DNA of 64,000 bases from UBA1847 sp942492205 (GCA_942492205.1 CALODT010000001.1:1488001-1552000), one strand, 5' to 3'; shown: positions 15,359-25,152, counted from the first letter of the stretch. Notes: generated by a model from the letters alone, not told the origin. A program made the numbers and translations.

Positions 15359-16291
15359 ATGACAGACAATAAATCAGCCGCCCCGGAAAAAGTCGTATCG
15401 ATGTCGAAAGAGGGCGAGGATTCCGCGATTGAGCATGAGTCGCCCGCGCATATATTCAGCACGATGCGGCACGATCCCGAGAAGATCAAAGATCTGTTTC
15501 GCAATGGCACCTACCCCTACAAGACGAAAATTCGCAAAGTTGTCTACGAGAAGCACAAGGAAGAATTGCAGGTTGAGCTCCTGAAGGTGCAGAACTGGGT
15601 GAAGGAGACCGGCGAGAAGATCGTGGTCATTTTCGAAGGGCGCGATGCGGCCGGCAAGGGAGGCACTATCAAGCGCTTCATGGAGCACCTCAATCCTCGC
15701 GCGGCGCGGGTCGTAGCACTCGAAAAGCCGACCGACCGCGAGCGCGGGCAGTGGTATTTCCAGCGCTATGTATCTCACCTGCCTACCGAGGGCGAAATGG
15801 TGTTCTTCGATCGCTCCTGGTACAACCGCGCCGGGGTTGAGCGCGTGATGGGTTTCTGTGACTCGCAGCAGTATCTCGAATTCATGCGCCAGGTTCCCGA
15901 TCTCGAACGCATGCTGGTGCGCTCGGGAATCCGACTTTTCAAGTACTGGTTCTCGGTGACACATGAGGAGCAGCAGCGTCGCTTCATACAGCGCGAGGGC
16001 GATCCGCTCAAGCACTGGAAACTGAGCCCGGTCGACAAGGAGTCCCAGGGCAAGTGGGCGGAATACACCGACGCCAAGGAAGCCATGTTCTTCTACACCG
16101 ATACGGCCGACGCGCCGTGGACCATCATCAAGTCGGATGACAAGAAGAGGGCGAGGCTGAATTGCATGCAGCATTTCCTTTCGCATCTTGACTATCCAGG
16201 CAAGGATAAGCGAGTCCTGCACGGCCCTGACCCCCTGATCGTGGGCTCCTCCTCGCAGGTCATCGAAAAAGACCGCCATCTCTGGGGCTGA
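15359..16291 (+). CDS. ppk2: Polyphosphate kinase 2, class I
   Basis: A 310-residue single-domain PPK2. Walker A GRDAAGKGG at 94-102 is followed by the Walker B/lid motif DRSWYNRAG at 151-159 and RYVSHLPTEGEMVFFDRS. It transfers phosphate between polyphosphate and nucleotides, usually favouring formation of NTP from NDP. ATG 15359 is chosen over the in-frame TTG at 15338. The first 40 residues are a poorly conserved charged extension. It is monocistronic, just upstream of the 4.5S RNA gene. Confidence 0.95.
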   Translation: MTDNKSAAPEKVVSMSKEGEDSAIEHESPAHIFSTMRHDPEKIKDLFRNGTYPYKTKIRKVVYEKHKEELQVELLKVQNWVKETGEKIVVIFEGRDAAGKGGTIKRFMEHLNPRAARVVALEKPTDRERGQWYFQRYVSHLPTEGEMVFFDRSWYNRAGVERVMGFCDSQQYLEFMRQVPDLERMLVRSGIRLFKYWFSVTHEEQQRRFIQREGDPLKHWKLSPVDKESQGKWAEYTDAKEAMFFYTDTADAPWTIIKSDDKKRARLNCMQHFLSHLDYPGKDKRVLHGPDPLIVGSSSQVIEKDRHLWG

Positions 16292-16299
16292 CGCCGGGT

Positions 16300-16327
16300 T
16301 TGTGTTGCGGTCTGCAAGCGGCGATAA
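16300..16327 (+). promoter_or_regulatory. Candidate promoter of the 4.5S RNA gene
   Basis: TTGTGT (16300-16305) and GATAAT (16322-16327) are spaced by 16 bases, with the RNA 5' end 9 bases further on. The -10 lies inside the perfect inverted repeat GCGGCGAT-A-ATCGCCGC, which could also end ppk2 transcription or act as an operator. Confidence 0.5.
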
Positions 16328-16335
16328 TCGCCGCC

Positions 16336-16441
<106 letters not shown>

Positions 16442-16495
16442 ACTTACGTTACACTGTCCGATCCCAGAAACGCCCTGAAGGCGGCCCAAGGTTTT

Positions 16496-18106
16496 ATGAG
16501 CTATCTCGTGCTGGCCCGAAAATGGCGGCCAAAAGACTTTTCAGACACGGTCGGCCAGGAGCATGTTCTCCAGGCGCTTATCAATGCGCTGGATTCGGGC
16601 AGGCTGCACCACGCGTATCTGTTTACCGGTACGCGCGGCGTCGGCAAGACCACAATAGCGCGTATTCTCGCGAAGGCACTGAACTGCGAGAAAGGCGTGA
16701 CGTCGCAGCCGTGCGGCACCTGCAGTGCCTGCGTGGAAATTGACGAGGGGCGTTTCGTCGACCTCATTGAAGTCGATGCGGCCTCCAAAACCAAGGTCGA
16801 TGATACTCGCGATCTGCTCGACAACGTGCAGTACGCGCCCGCTCGCGGACGCTACAAGGTGTACCTGATTGACGAGGTGCACATGCTGTCGCGGAGTTCA
16901 TTCAATGCGCTGTTGAAGACGCTTGAAGAGCCGCCGCCGCACGTCAAGTTCTTGCTGGCGACGACTGACCCGCAGAAATTACCGGCCACGGTTCTTTCCC
17001 GTTGTCTGCAGTTCAACCTGAAACGTATGACGCCGCGACTGATTTCGGATCGCCTGACCTATATCTGCGAGGCTGAATCTGTCGAAGTGGAGCCGGCAGC
17101 TTTGGCGCTGTTGGCGCGCGCCGCAGATGGCAGCATGCGCGATGCGCTGAGTCTGCTGGACCAGGCCATTGCGTACTGCGGCGGCAAGATCGAGGAAGGG
17201 CAAGTGGCCCTGATGCTGGGTACGATCGATCGTGACTACGTATCGCGTCTCACCCGGCTGCTGGCTGACAACGATGCGAAGGGACTGATCGACACCATCC
17301 GCGAAATCGACGAGCAGTTTCCGGACTACGCGAGACTGCTCGAGGATCTTGCCAGGGACCTGCAGCGAATTGCCGTTTATCAACTGGTTGGCACCTGCGA
17401 CAGCGAGGACGACATCAGCGAGCAGGAAATTGCGTCGCTCGCGCAGTCGCTGTCGCCGTCTGACGTACAGCTGTTCTACCAGATAGCGGTCACGGGGCGG
17501 CGTGATCTGCAACTGGCGCCCGACCCGCGCAGCGGCGTCGAGATGACGATGCTGCGCATGCTCGCGTTTCGACCGGCCGGCCCGGCGTCAGCCGCTGCGC
17601 CGACAGGCGGATCCGCGGTCACTGCCACGCCGGCCAGGAAGTCAACGAAGCGCGTGGCGGCAAAGCGGGAGGCGTCTGCCGAGCCGGCGGCCGCCGCTAC
17701 TTGGCAGGAGCCGGACTGGATCCAGCTGGTGGCTGACCTGAGTCTTGGCGGCACCGTGCGATTGCTGGCAAGTAATTGCGCCTATCTGCGACGCGACGGT
17801 AACACCGTTTACCTGGGCCTTGACCCGCGATCCGAGCCGCTGCTCACGAAGCAGCGCAAGAACTCGCTTGCCGAGTGTCTGTCGAAGCACTTCGGCGAGA
17901 AGCTGCAAGTCGATGTCTCCATAGCCATGGCCGCCGAGGCGGTAGAAACGCCCGTGCAGCAGGAGTCGCGGTTGGCGGATGAACGCATGGAGGCTGCACG
18001 CCAGGAGCTGGAATCCGATCCGAACGTGCAGGCGATGAAGAACATATTTGGCGCTGAACTCAAGACGGACACGATTGAGCTGATTAATCCGTCGCAGTCA
18101 GATTGA
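16496..18106 (+). CDS. dnaX: DNA polymerase III subunit tau (gamma/tau)
   Basis: A 536-residue clamp-loader subunit from ATG 16496 (MSYLVLARKWRPKDF); the earlier open frame lies in the 4.5S gene. Walker A GTRGVGKT is at 45-52, the zinc cysteines are 64, 73, 76 and 79 as in E. coli, and Walker B DEVH is at 126-129. An Ala/Lys-rich linker near 365-410 precedes the polymerase/helicase-binding domain. It lacks the A6G slippery heptamer of E. coli dnaX, so a frameshifted gamma form is not evident. Confidence 0.97.
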   Translation: MSYLVLARKWRPKDFSDTVGQEHVLQALINALDSGRLHHAYLFTGTRGVGKTTIARILAKALNCEKGVTSQPCGTCSACVEIDEGRFVDLIEVDAASKTKVDDTRDLLDNVQYAPARGRYKVYLIDEVHMLSRSSFNALLKTLEEPPPHVKFLLATTDPQKLPATVLSRCLQFNLKRMTPRLISDRLTYICEAESVEVEPAALALLARAADGSMRDALSLLDQAIAYCGGKIEEGQVALMLGTIDRDYVSRLTRLLADNDAKGLIDTIREIDEQFPDYARLLEDLARDLQRIAVYQLVGTCDSEDDISEQEIASLAQSLSPSDVQLFYQIAVTGRRDLQLAPDPRSGVEMTMLRMLAFRPAGPASAAAPTGGSAVTATPARKSTKRVAAKREASAEPAAAATWQEPDWIQLVADLSLGGTVRLLASNCAYLRRDGNTVYLGLDPRSEPLLTKQRKNSLAECLSKHFGEKLQVDVSIAMAAEAVETPVQQESRLADERMEAARQELESDPNVQAMKNIFGAELKTDTIELINPSQSD

Positions 18107-18128
18107 ACTGGATGTTGGGAGGAAAGGA

Positions 18129-18452
18129 ATGAAAGGCGGAATCGGCCAGTTGATGAAACAGGCGCAGCAGATGCAGGCCGACATGCAGAAGGCGCAGGAA
18201 GAGATGGCATCGATGACCGTGACTGGCGAGTCCGGCGCCGGCATGGTGCGTATCACGATGACCTGCAAGCACCAGGTGCAGGCTCTCGAGATCGACGATT
18301 CGCTGGTCGGCGACGACAAGGAGATGCTCGAGGACCTCATTACAGCGGCTTTCAACGATGCGCTGCGCAAAGTCGAGCAGACCGTGCAGGAAAAGTTTTC
18401 AGGTATGACCGCCGGCCTTGGATTGCCGCCGGGAATGAAGCTGCCTTTCTAG
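18129..18452 (+). CDS. ybaB: YbaB/EbfC nucleoid-associated protein
   Basis: A 107-residue protein with the family pattern MKQAQQMQADMQKAQEEMA (coiled helix) and GAGMVRITMTCKHQVQALEIDDSL. YbaB/EbfC dimers bind DNA and shape the nucleoid. It has a strong GGAGGAAAGG ribosome-binding site and lies between dnaX and recR as in most proteobacteria, probably co-transcribed with both. Confidence 0.95.
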   Translation: MKGGIGQLMKQAQQMQADMQKAQEEMASMTVTGESGAGMVRITMTCKHQVQALEIDDSLVGDDKEMLEDLITAAFNDALRKVEQTVQEKFSGMTAGLGLPPGMKLPF

Positions 18453-18464
18453 GTTTTTCCCGGG

Positions 18465-19064
18465 ATGTCTTATTCACCGCTACTCGTACGTCTGATTGAC
18501 GGCCTGCGCTGCATGCCGGGCGTCGGGCAGAAGTCGGCGCAGCGGATTGCTTTTCACTTGCTGGAGCGCGATCGCGAAGGGGCCGCCAGCCTCTCTTCGG
18601 CGCTGGCGGAAGCCGTTAGCGGTATCGGTCACTGCAAGCGCTGCAGGATGTTCACCGAGCACGAACTGTGTTCGATCTGCTCCGCGAGCGGCCGCGACGC
18701 CTCGCAACTGTGCGTTGTCGAGTCGCCAGCCGATGTGATGGCTATCGAGGATGCAACGGGGTTTCGCGGCTACTATTTCGTGCTGATGGGGCATCTGTCG
18801 CCGCTGGATGGCATCGGTCCCGACGAGCTCGGGCTGCAGCAGCTGGAGAACTGGCTGGCACAGGGCGACGTCAAAGAGCTCATTATCGCCACGAACCCGA
18901 CGGTTGAAGGCGACGCAACGTCGCACTACCTTTCCGGACTCGCAAGCAAACACTCTGTACAGGCCAGCCGTATCGCGCACGGCGTACCGCTGGGCGGAGA
19001 ACTCGAGTACGTCGACGGCGGTACGTTATCGCATGCGTTTTTCGGTCGTCGCGCAATTGATTGA
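18465..19064 (+). CDS. recR: Recombination mediator RecR
   Basis: A 199-residue protein. N-terminal helix-hairpin-helix (MPGVGQKSAQRIAFHLL), a C4 zinc finger (C57, C60, C69, C72), and a Toprim domain (VVESPADVMAIEDATGFRG ... TNPTVEGDATSHYL). RecR with RecF and RecO loads RecA on gaps coated with SSB. Normal length, 12 bases after ybaB. No anomalies. Confidence 0.97.
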   Translation: MSYSPLLVRLIDGLRCMPGVGQKSAQRIAFHLLERDREGAASLSSALAEAVSGIGHCKRCRMFTEHELCSICSASGRDASQLCVVESPADVMAIEDATGFRGYYFVLMGHLSPLDGIGPDELGLQQLENWLAQGDVKELIIATNPTVEGDATSHYLSGLASKHSVQASRIAHGVPLGGELEYVDGGTLSHAFFGRRAID

Positions 19065-19076
19065 GCGGAGATTTCA

Positions 19077-19427
19077 ATGGCCAAGCAAGACTGTCTGTTC
19101 TGCAAGATCCTGAATGCTGAAATTCCGGCGGAAGTGATCTATGAATCCGATACGGCTATCGCGTTTCGGGACATCAACCCGCAGGCACCTACACACGCTC
19201 TTATCATCCCCCGCAAGCACATCGCGACGATTAACGACATCGATGACGAGGACCATGCGATTGTGGGCAGCCTGTATGCCGCGGCCAAGGAGATTGCCGC
19301 ACAAGAGGGCTTTTCGGATGATGGCTATCGTGCGGTCATGAACTGCAATGAGGCCGCCGGGCAGACCGTATTCCATATACATCTGCACCTCCTGGGCGGT
19401 CGGCAACTCGGGTGGCCGCCGGGCTAG
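19077..19427 (+). CDS. hinT: HIT-family purine nucleoside phosphoramidase
   Basis: A 116-residue HIT protein. CLFCKIL at the N-terminus and the histidine triad HIHLHLLGG at the C-terminus mark it as HinT. It hydrolyses AMP-NH2-type substrates. The ribosome-binding site GGAG lies 8 bases upstream. Twelve bases after recR and convergent with rsgA. Confidence 0.95.
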   Translation: MAKQDCLFCKILNAEIPAEVIYESDTAIAFRDINPQAPTHALIIPRKHIATINDIDDEDHAIVGSLYAAAKEIAAQEGFSDDGYRAVMNCNEAAGQTVFHIHLHLLGGRQLGWPPG

Positions 19428-19434
19428 TGGCCGC

Positions 19435-20337
19435 TCAGTACCGTCCCTCCGACAGCTGTTCGGTCAGGTTAACAACCCGTTTGTAGCTGTCGTAGCGTCG
19501 CGCACTGATGTTGCCTTGTTCGATGCCGGCCTTGACGGCGCATCCAGGTTCGCGAAGATGCCGGCAATTCGCGAACTTGCAGTGCTGTGCCGCTCTGGTG
19601 ATTTCACGAAAGCCGGTCGCTGCGATTGTCGAGGAATCCAACGCCGGCGCATAGTCGCGCACGCCGGGAGAGTCGATGACCGAGCCGCCATCGGGGAGGT
19701 CGATCATTTCGGAATTCACTGTCGTGTGACGCCCCTCGCGCGTCTTGTCGGAGATAGCCGAAGTCCGCTGCTTGTTGGCGCCCAGCAGGCGATTGATGAT
19801 GCTGGACTTGCCGACGCCGGACTGGCCGACGATGATTGCACAGCGATCCGCGAGCAACTTCACGAGCTCCGCGCTGCCCGTACCGTCAAGCGCACTGCAG
19901 CGCACCACGTCATAGCCAATTTGCCGGTAGGTCTCGAGCTCCTGCTCGGCCAATGCCCTGTCCGCAACGAGGTCAACTTTGTTGTAGACGACGGCAGCAT
20001 CGATGCCCATCAATTCTGCTGCGCAGAGGTAGCGATCGACGATGAACCAGTCTGCCCTGGGCTCCGCTGCGGCGACGACCACCAGGTAGTCGAGATTTGC
20101 CGCCAAAACCTCGGTCTGGCCGCGCATATTGGGTCGGGTCAACTCGTTGTCCCGGGGTGCAATAGCCGTGATCAGCCAGTCCGGCTCATTGTCGATAGGC
20201 GCGGCTGCGACGCGATCGCCGCAAACAGGCTTGAGTCGTTTTCCCTTGATGCGAGCATCGACCTGCTCGCCATTCGCGAGACGCAATCGCATGCGACGGC
20301 TGTAGGTTGCTATTACTGTCCCTGGAACATCCATCAT
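19435..20337 (-). CDS. rsgA: Ribosome small-subunit GTPase RsgA
   Basis: About 300 residues from the first of two consecutive ATGs (20337); the much longer open frame overlaps the orn gene on the other strand and is rejected. It has an OB fold, then a circularly permuted GTPase: NKVDL, GQSGVGKSS, TREGRHTT and DSPGVRDY, and a C-terminal zinc motif (C-X4-C-X-H-X5-C in CKFANCRHLREPGC). It assists late 30S maturation. Divergent from orn, its usual neighbour. Confidence 0.95.
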   Translation of the reverse strand: MMDVPGTVIATYSRRMRLRLANGEQVDARIKGKRLKPVCGDRVAAAPIDNEPDWLITAIAPRDNELTRPNMRGQTEVLAANLDYLVVVAAAEPRADWFIVDRYLCAAELMGIDAAVVYNKVDLVADRALAEQELETYRQIGYDVVRCSALDGTGSAELVKLLADRCAIIVGQSGVGKSSIINRLLGANKQRTSAISDKTREGRHTTVNSEMIDLPDGGSVIDSPGVRDYAPALDSSTIAATGFREITRAAQHCKFANCRHLREPGCAVKAGIEQGNISARRYDSYKRVVNLTEQLSEGRY

Positions 20338-20428
20338 GACGGTGAGTATGCAGCCAAGCGGGCAGCCTTGCACATCCAAGCCATGTAAACTACGGCCGTG
20401 ACCGCAGCTGAAGAAGATGAGCATGTAG

Positions 20429-21010
20429 ATGAATGAAGTCGACCGTGCAAGCAACCTGATCTGGATCGATCTCGAGATGACGGGACTCGATCCCCAGAAC
20501 GACACGATTATCGAGATCGCGACGATCGTGACTGACAAGCACCTCAATGAACTCGCCGTGGGCCCGGTGATTGCAATTCGCCAGTCCGAGGAGCGCATGC
20601 AGGGGATGGACGAATGGAACACGCGCCAGCATGGCGAGTCCGGACTCACAGCGAGAGTACTGCAGAGCGGCGTCGACCTGGCGGCCGCCGAGTCCGCCAC
20701 GCTGGCTTTCCTGCAGCAGTGGGTGGATGAGGGCGCTTCCCCGATGTGCGGCAACAGCATCTGCCAGGACCGGCGCTTCATGGCTCGCGAGATGCCCGAT
20801 CTGGAGCGTTTCTTTCACTATCGGAACCTGGACGTCAGTACATTGAAAATCCTCGCGCAGAACTGGGCGCCGTCGATCGCACAGGGGTTCGCAAAGGAAT
20901 CGGCGCATCTCGCACTGTCGGATATTCGCGATTCGATTGAGGAGCTCGCCTGGTACCGGGAGCAGCTGTTTGACTCGGCCGTCCTGAGCCCGCATGCAAG
21001 CGACGCCTGA
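20429..21010 (+). CDS. orn: Oligoribonuclease
   Basis: A 193-residue DEDDh exonuclease. Motif I LIWIDLEMTGLDP (D14, E16), motif II in CGNSICQDRRFM, and motif III in HLALSDIRDSIEELAWYR. Orn degrades short oligoribonucleotides, including pGpG left from c-di-GMP turnover. Normal length. The downstream gene overlaps its 3' end by 17 bases. Confidence 0.96.
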   Translation: MNEVDRASNLIWIDLEMTGLDPQNDTIIEIATIVTDKHLNELAVGPVIAIRQSEERMQGMDEWNTRQHGESGLTARVLQSGVDLAAAESATLAFLQQWVDEGASPMCGNSICQDRRFMAREMPDLERFFHYRNLDVSTLKILAQNWAPSIAQGFAKESAHLALSDIRDSIEELAWYREQLFDSAVLSPHASDA

Positions 21011-21602
21011 CAGGCCGTATTCCGAGGCGGCGGCCAACAATGCCGTACCGATACTGGAAATCCTGCGCCGCGAATTTCAGGATTGCGCCGAGGTTCTCGA
21101 GATCGGATCAGGCACCGGCCAACATGCCGTGTATTTTGCGTCCAGGCTCGATCATCTTGTCTGGCAGACCAGCGATCTCGAGGAAAACCATGCCGGCATC
21201 CGTGCATGGCTTGCCGATGCTGACGTTGCAAACGTGCTGGCGCCAATTTCCCTCGACGTATCGAAGGCGACGCTAGAGGCGACGTACGATGGCGTTTATT
21301 CGGCGAACACGGCGCACATCATGAGCTTCGATGCGGCGCTTGCGATGATGGCCCTGGTTGGACGTGTATTGCGGCCGGAAGGCACTTTCTGCCTGTACGG
21401 CCCGTTTCGTCGCCGCGGGCAGTTCAACGCGGCGAGCAACGAGCGTTTCGACGCAGGTCTGCGGTCGCGCGATTCGACAATGGGTATTCGGGATCTTGAG
21501 GCGCTTGACGAAACGGCGACAGAGCACGGGCTGCGCAGAGAAAGTCTGTACGCGGTGCCGGCCAACAACCTGGTGGTGATATGGCGGAAAGCGACGTTAT
21601 GA
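20994..21602 (+). CDS. DUF938 SAM-dependent methyltransferase-like protein
   Basis: A 202-residue protein with DRPYSEAAANNAVPILEILR at the N-terminus, SAM-binding motif I VLEIGSGTGQHAVYFA, and YSANTAHIMSFD. This is the DUF938 family of Rossmann-fold methyltransferase-like proteins, whose substrate is unknown. It overlaps orn upstream and the GFA gene downstream, so is co-translated with both. Confidence 0.88.
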   Translation: MQATPDRPYSEAAANNAVPILEILRREFQDCAEVLEIGSGTGQHAVYFASRLDHLVWQTSDLEENHAGIRAWLADADVANVLAPISLDVSKATLEATYDGVYSANTAHIMSFDAALAMMALVGRVLRPEGTFCLYGPFRRRGQFNAASNERFDAGLRSRDSTMGIRDLEALDETATEHGLRRESLYAVPANNLVVIWRKATL

Positions 21603-21991
21603 AAGGGGTGGTTACACACCAGGGTGGCTGTCACTGTGGCCGAGTGCGTTTCGAAGTGGATGCGCCGTCCGATATCGCTGCGGATGAATGCAATTGCAGC
21701 ATCTGCAAGAAGTCCGGGTACCTGCATGTACTGGTCGCAGCAGATGCTTTTCGGCTCCTGAAAGGCGAACAGGACCTGGCGACGTATCGCTTCAATACTG
21801 GCATCGCCAAGCACTATTTCTGCCGGCATTGCGGCATCAAGTCATTCTATGTGCCGAGGTCACACCCGGACGGCATTAGCGTCAACGCCAATTGCCTGGA
21901 TGACGACAGGATATCGTCGATCACGATAACGCCGTTTGATGGCCGACATTGGGAAAAGAACGTGAAAGATCTGTCGCTCATTGGCGACTAG
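21599..21991 (+). CDS. GFA/CENP-V family zinc protein
   Basis: About 130 residues from ATG 21599, overlapping the previous stop (ATGA); an upstream ATG at 21581 is possible. Zinc-binding motifs are GGCHCGRVRF, CNCSIC and CRHCG. The family is named for glutathione-dependent formaldehyde-activating enzyme, but most members have unproven substrates, so no reaction is assigned. Confidence 0.88.
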   Translation: MKGVVTHQGGCHCGRVRFEVDAPSDIAADECNCSICKKSGYLHVLVAADAFRLLKGEQDLATYRFNTGIAKHYFCRHCGIKSFYVPRSHPDGISVNANCLDDDRISSITITPFDGRHWEKNVKDLSLIGD

Positions 21992-22070
21992 CTCCGCTCA
22001 ATTGCAACTGGCGAGCCCAACGGCCTTCGCTTATAGTTGCTTTTTTCGGCACGCTGCCAAAGAGAATTGA

Positions 22071-22742
22071 ATGAATACGATAGTGCGGATGGCATGCATT
22101 TGCGGACTGCTTGTCACATCGACCGCTTTCGCGGCGCCCGCCTGGGTAAGCGATCAGTTTGAAATCACCTTGCGGTCCGGACCCAGTACCAGCAATGCGA
22201 TCCAGCTCATGCTGGACAGCGGTTTACGCCTGGAAGTGCTGGAACGCGATGCAGACAGCGGTTATTCGCGTGTGCGCACCCCGGGCGGCACCGAGGGCTG
22301 GGTCCTCAGCCGTTACCTGATGAGCGAACCCAGTGCACGCGAGCAGCTGCAGAACCTCACCAGCCAGTTGACCAGTGCCACGTCCCGGGGCAGCTCGCTG
22401 GACGCGCAGATGAAAGCTGTCAAGGCCGAATATGACTCAGCCAATCGGCAAATTGCCCAGCTGGAGCGCGAGAAAGCCGCTGTCGAAAAAGAGCTGGCCG
22501 AAATAAAGCGCACGGCTGCCAATGTGCTGGCGATCAACACTCAGAATCAATCGCTGATGGACCAGCTAGCAGCGGCGCAGATCAAGGCCGATACGCTCGA
22601 ACAGGAAAACCGACAGCTGTCGAGCCAGACGACGCGATACTGGTTCATGGCCGGCGCACTGGTGCTACTAATCGGCATTGTGCTTGGCATTTGGCTGCCG
22701 CGTGTGCGCTGGCAACGTCGATCCCGCTACGATCGCTTCTGA
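22071..22742 (+). CDS. SH3-domain membrane-anchored protein (TIGR04211/YgiM type)
   Basis: A 223-residue protein. Signal peptide to about residue 21, bacterial SH3 domain 25-84 (FEITLRSGPSTSNAIQLMLDSGLRLEVLE), coiled coil about 88-190 and a C-terminal membrane helix 192-210 followed by a basic tail. The layout is that of YgiM-type proteins, of poorly known periplasmic function. It ends directly at the convergent ppsA gene. Confidence 0.85.
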   Translation: MNTIVRMACICGLLVTSTAFAAPAWVSDQFEITLRSGPSTSNAIQLMLDSGLRLEVLERDADSGYSRVRTPGGTEGWVLSRYLMSEPSAREQLQNLTSQLTSATSRGSSLDAQMKAVKAEYDSANRQIAQLEREKAAVEKELAEIKRTAANVLAINTQNQSLMDQLAAAQIKADTLEQENRQLSSQTTRYWFMAGALVLLIGIVLGIWLPRVRWQRRSRYDRF

Positions 22743-25106
22743 TCAGACGCTTTCGCCGGCGAGGAACATCCACGTCTCGATGACGGTATCGGGGTTGAGA
22801 GACATGCTCTCGATACCCTGATCGAGCAACCAGCGTGCAAGGTCCGGATGATCCGACGGTCCCTGGCCGCAGATCCCCACGTACTTGCCGCGCCGTTTGC
22901 AGGCCGAAATGGTCATTGCCAGCAGCGCCTTCACCGCGTCGTCACGTTCGTCAAACGTATCGGCCACCAGCGCCGAATCGCGATCAAGCCCCAGGGCGAG
23001 CTGCGTCATATCGTTTGAGCCGATCGACATTCCGTCGAAATGATCGAGGTACTGGTCTGCGAGCAGGGCGTTCGTCGGCAGCTCGGACATCATGATGACT
23101 TTCAGGTCATCCTTGCCACGCTCGAGACCGTTCAGGGCCATCAGGGCAATGACGTCCTTCGCTTGCTGCACGGTGCGCACGAACGGGATCATCACCTGCA
23201 CATTGGTCAGACCCATGTCGTTTCGGACCCTGCGCAACGCGCGACATTCGAGTTCGAAGCACGGGCGGAAACTGTCAGAAACGTAGCGCGCCGCGCCGCG
23301 AAAGCCGAGCATCGGGTTTTCCTCATCGGGTTCGTACTTTTCACCACCGATGAGATTGGCGTATTCGTTAGACTTGAAATCGGACAGTCGCACGATAACC
23401 GGCTCCGGTGCGAACGCAGCTGCGATCGTCGCGACGCCCTCCGCGAGCTTGTCGACGAAGAACTCGACCGGGTCGGGATAGCCGGCCATCTGCTCGTCGA
23501 CAGCCTGGCGTGTGTCGTCATCAAGGTCTGCATACTGCAGCAATGCCTGTGGGTGTACGCCAATCATGCGATTGATTATGAATTCCAGACGCGCCAGCCC
23601 GACACCGTGATTCGGAATATTGGCGAAGTCGAAGGCGCGATCAGGGTTGCCGACGTTCATCATGATCTTGACCGGGATCTCGGGCAATGAGTCGAGCTCG
23701 ATCACCTTCTGCTCGAACTCCAGATTGCCGCGATAAACGACCCCCTCATCGCCTTCGGCGCAGCTGACCGTAACCTCCATGCCGTCCTCGATAACGTCCG
23801 TGGCATTGCCACAGCCTACGACCGCGGGAATGCCCAGTTCTCTGGCGATAATCGCTGCGTGGCAGGTACGACCGCCGCGATTGGTGACGATGGCGGCGGC
23901 GCGTTTCATCACCGGTTCCCAGTCCGGATCAGTCATGTCCGAGACGAGTACGTCGCCCGGCTGCACGCGGTCCATCTCGGCGACCGAACGAATTACCCGG
24001 GCTGTGCCCGCGCCGATCTTGTGGCCGATACTGCGGCCTACGATAACGGTGTCGGAATGTCCCTTCAGTGTATAGCGCTGTATCGTTCGGCCGCTGCGGC
24101 TCTGCACGGTCTCGGGCCGCGCCTGCAGGATATACAGCTTGCCGTCGTTGCCATCTTTTCCCCATTCGATGTCCATCGGACGGCCGTAGTGTTCCTCGAT
24201 CGTTACCGCCATCCGGGAGAGTGCAATGACATCGTCGTCACTGATCGAAAATAACAGGCTGTCCTTCTCATCGACGTCAACGGTCTCTACGGTCTTGCCG
24301 GGGGTCGGGTCGTCGCTGTAGACCATCTTGATGGCCTTGCCGCCGAGATTCTTCCTGAGAATCGGTCGCTTGCCCGCCTTGAGTGCCGGTTTGTACACGT
24401 AGAACTCGTCGGGATTTACGGCGCCCTGGACGACAGTCTCACCGAGTCCATACGAAGCGGTAATGAACACGGCATCTCTGAAGCCGGTCTCTGTATCAAG
24501 GGTAAACAGCACACCCGACGCACCGATATCGCTGCGAACCATCGTTTGCACACCTGCTGACAATGCGACGTGGCTGTGGTCAAAGCCCTGGTGCACGCGA
24601 TAGGCGATGGCTCGATCATTGAACAGCGAGGCGAACACCTGGTGCATGGCCTCGACAAGGTTGTCCAGGCCACGAACATTGAGAAATGTCTCTTGCTGGC
24701 CCGCGAACGATGCATCCGGGAGATCTTCTGCGGTGGCCGAGGAACGCACGGCAACGGCTATCTCATTGCCGCCACTCATCTCATCCCAGGCGGCACGCAC
24801 CTGGGTCATCAGCCGGTCGGGCAATGGCGATTCCATGATCCAGCCACGAATCGACTTGCCGGCTGCCGTCAATGCGGCAATGTTGTCGACATCGAGGTCC
24901 TGAAGCAGCGCCTTGATCTTCTTATCGAGCCCGTTGTCCGCCAGAAAGTCCCGGTAAGCGGCTGCCGTCGTTGCGAAGCCGCCCGGCACCGTTACGCCCA
25001 ATGCGCTCAGATTGGCGATCATCTCGCCCAATGACGCATTCTTGCCTCCGACCACTTCAACGTCTTCCATGCCAAGCTCTTCGAGCTTGATGACATATGG
25101 CTCCAA
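22743..25106 (-). CDS. ppsA: Phosphoenolpyruvate synthase
   Basis: A 787-residue enzyme. N-terminal ATP-binding domain (LGMEDVEVVGGKNASLGEMI), central swivelling domain with the phosphohistidine in GGRTCHAAIIARELGIP, and C-terminal PEP/pyruvate barrel ending CGQGPSDHPDLARWLLDQGI. It converts pyruvate and ATP to PEP, AMP and phosphate for gluconeogenesis. Divergent from its regulatory kinase over a 46-base gap, which must hold both promoters. Confidence 0.97.
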   Translation of the reverse strand: MEPYVIKLEELGMEDVEVVGGKNASLGEMIANLSALGVTVPGGFATTAAAYRDFLADNGLDKKIKALLQDLDVDNIAALTAAGKSIRGWIMESPLPDRLMTQVRAAWDEMSGGNEIAVAVRSSATAEDLPDASFAGQQETFLNVRGLDNLVEAMHQVFASLFNDRAIAYRVHQGFDHSHVALSAGVQTMVRSDIGASGVLFTLDTETGFRDAVFITASYGLGETVVQGAVNPDEFYVYKPALKAGKRPILRKNLGGKAIKMVYSDDPTPGKTVETVDVDEKDSLLFSISDDDVIALSRMAVTIEEHYGRPMDIEWGKDGNDGKLYILQARPETVQSRSGRTIQRYTLKGHSDTVIVGRSIGHKIGAGTARVIRSVAEMDRVQPGDVLVSDMTDPDWEPVMKRAAAIVTNRGGRTCHAAIIARELGIPAVVGCGNATDVIEDGMEVTVSCAEGDEGVVYRGNLEFEQKVIELDSLPEIPVKIMMNVGNPDRAFDFANIPNHGVGLARLEFIINRMIGVHPQALLQYADLDDDTRQAVDEQMAGYPDPVEFFVDKLAEGVATIAAAFAPEPVIVRLSDFKSNEYANLIGGEKYEPDEENPMLGFRGAARYVSDSFRPCFELECRALRRVRNDMGLTNVQVMIPFVRTVQQAKDVIALMALNGLERGKDDLKVIMMSELPTNALLADQYLDHFDGMSIGSNDMTQLALGLDRDSALVADTFDERDDAVKALLAMTISACKRRGKYVGICGQGPSDHPDLARWLLDQGIESMSLNPDTVIETWMFLAGESV

Positions 25107-25152
25107 GTCATACTCCCTTGTGTTCTTCAGCAGGAAATGGAGAATCCCACCA

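Noticed and set aside
17600..17700. Programmed frameshift site in dnaX
   Set aside because: No slippery heptamer with downstream stem is present.
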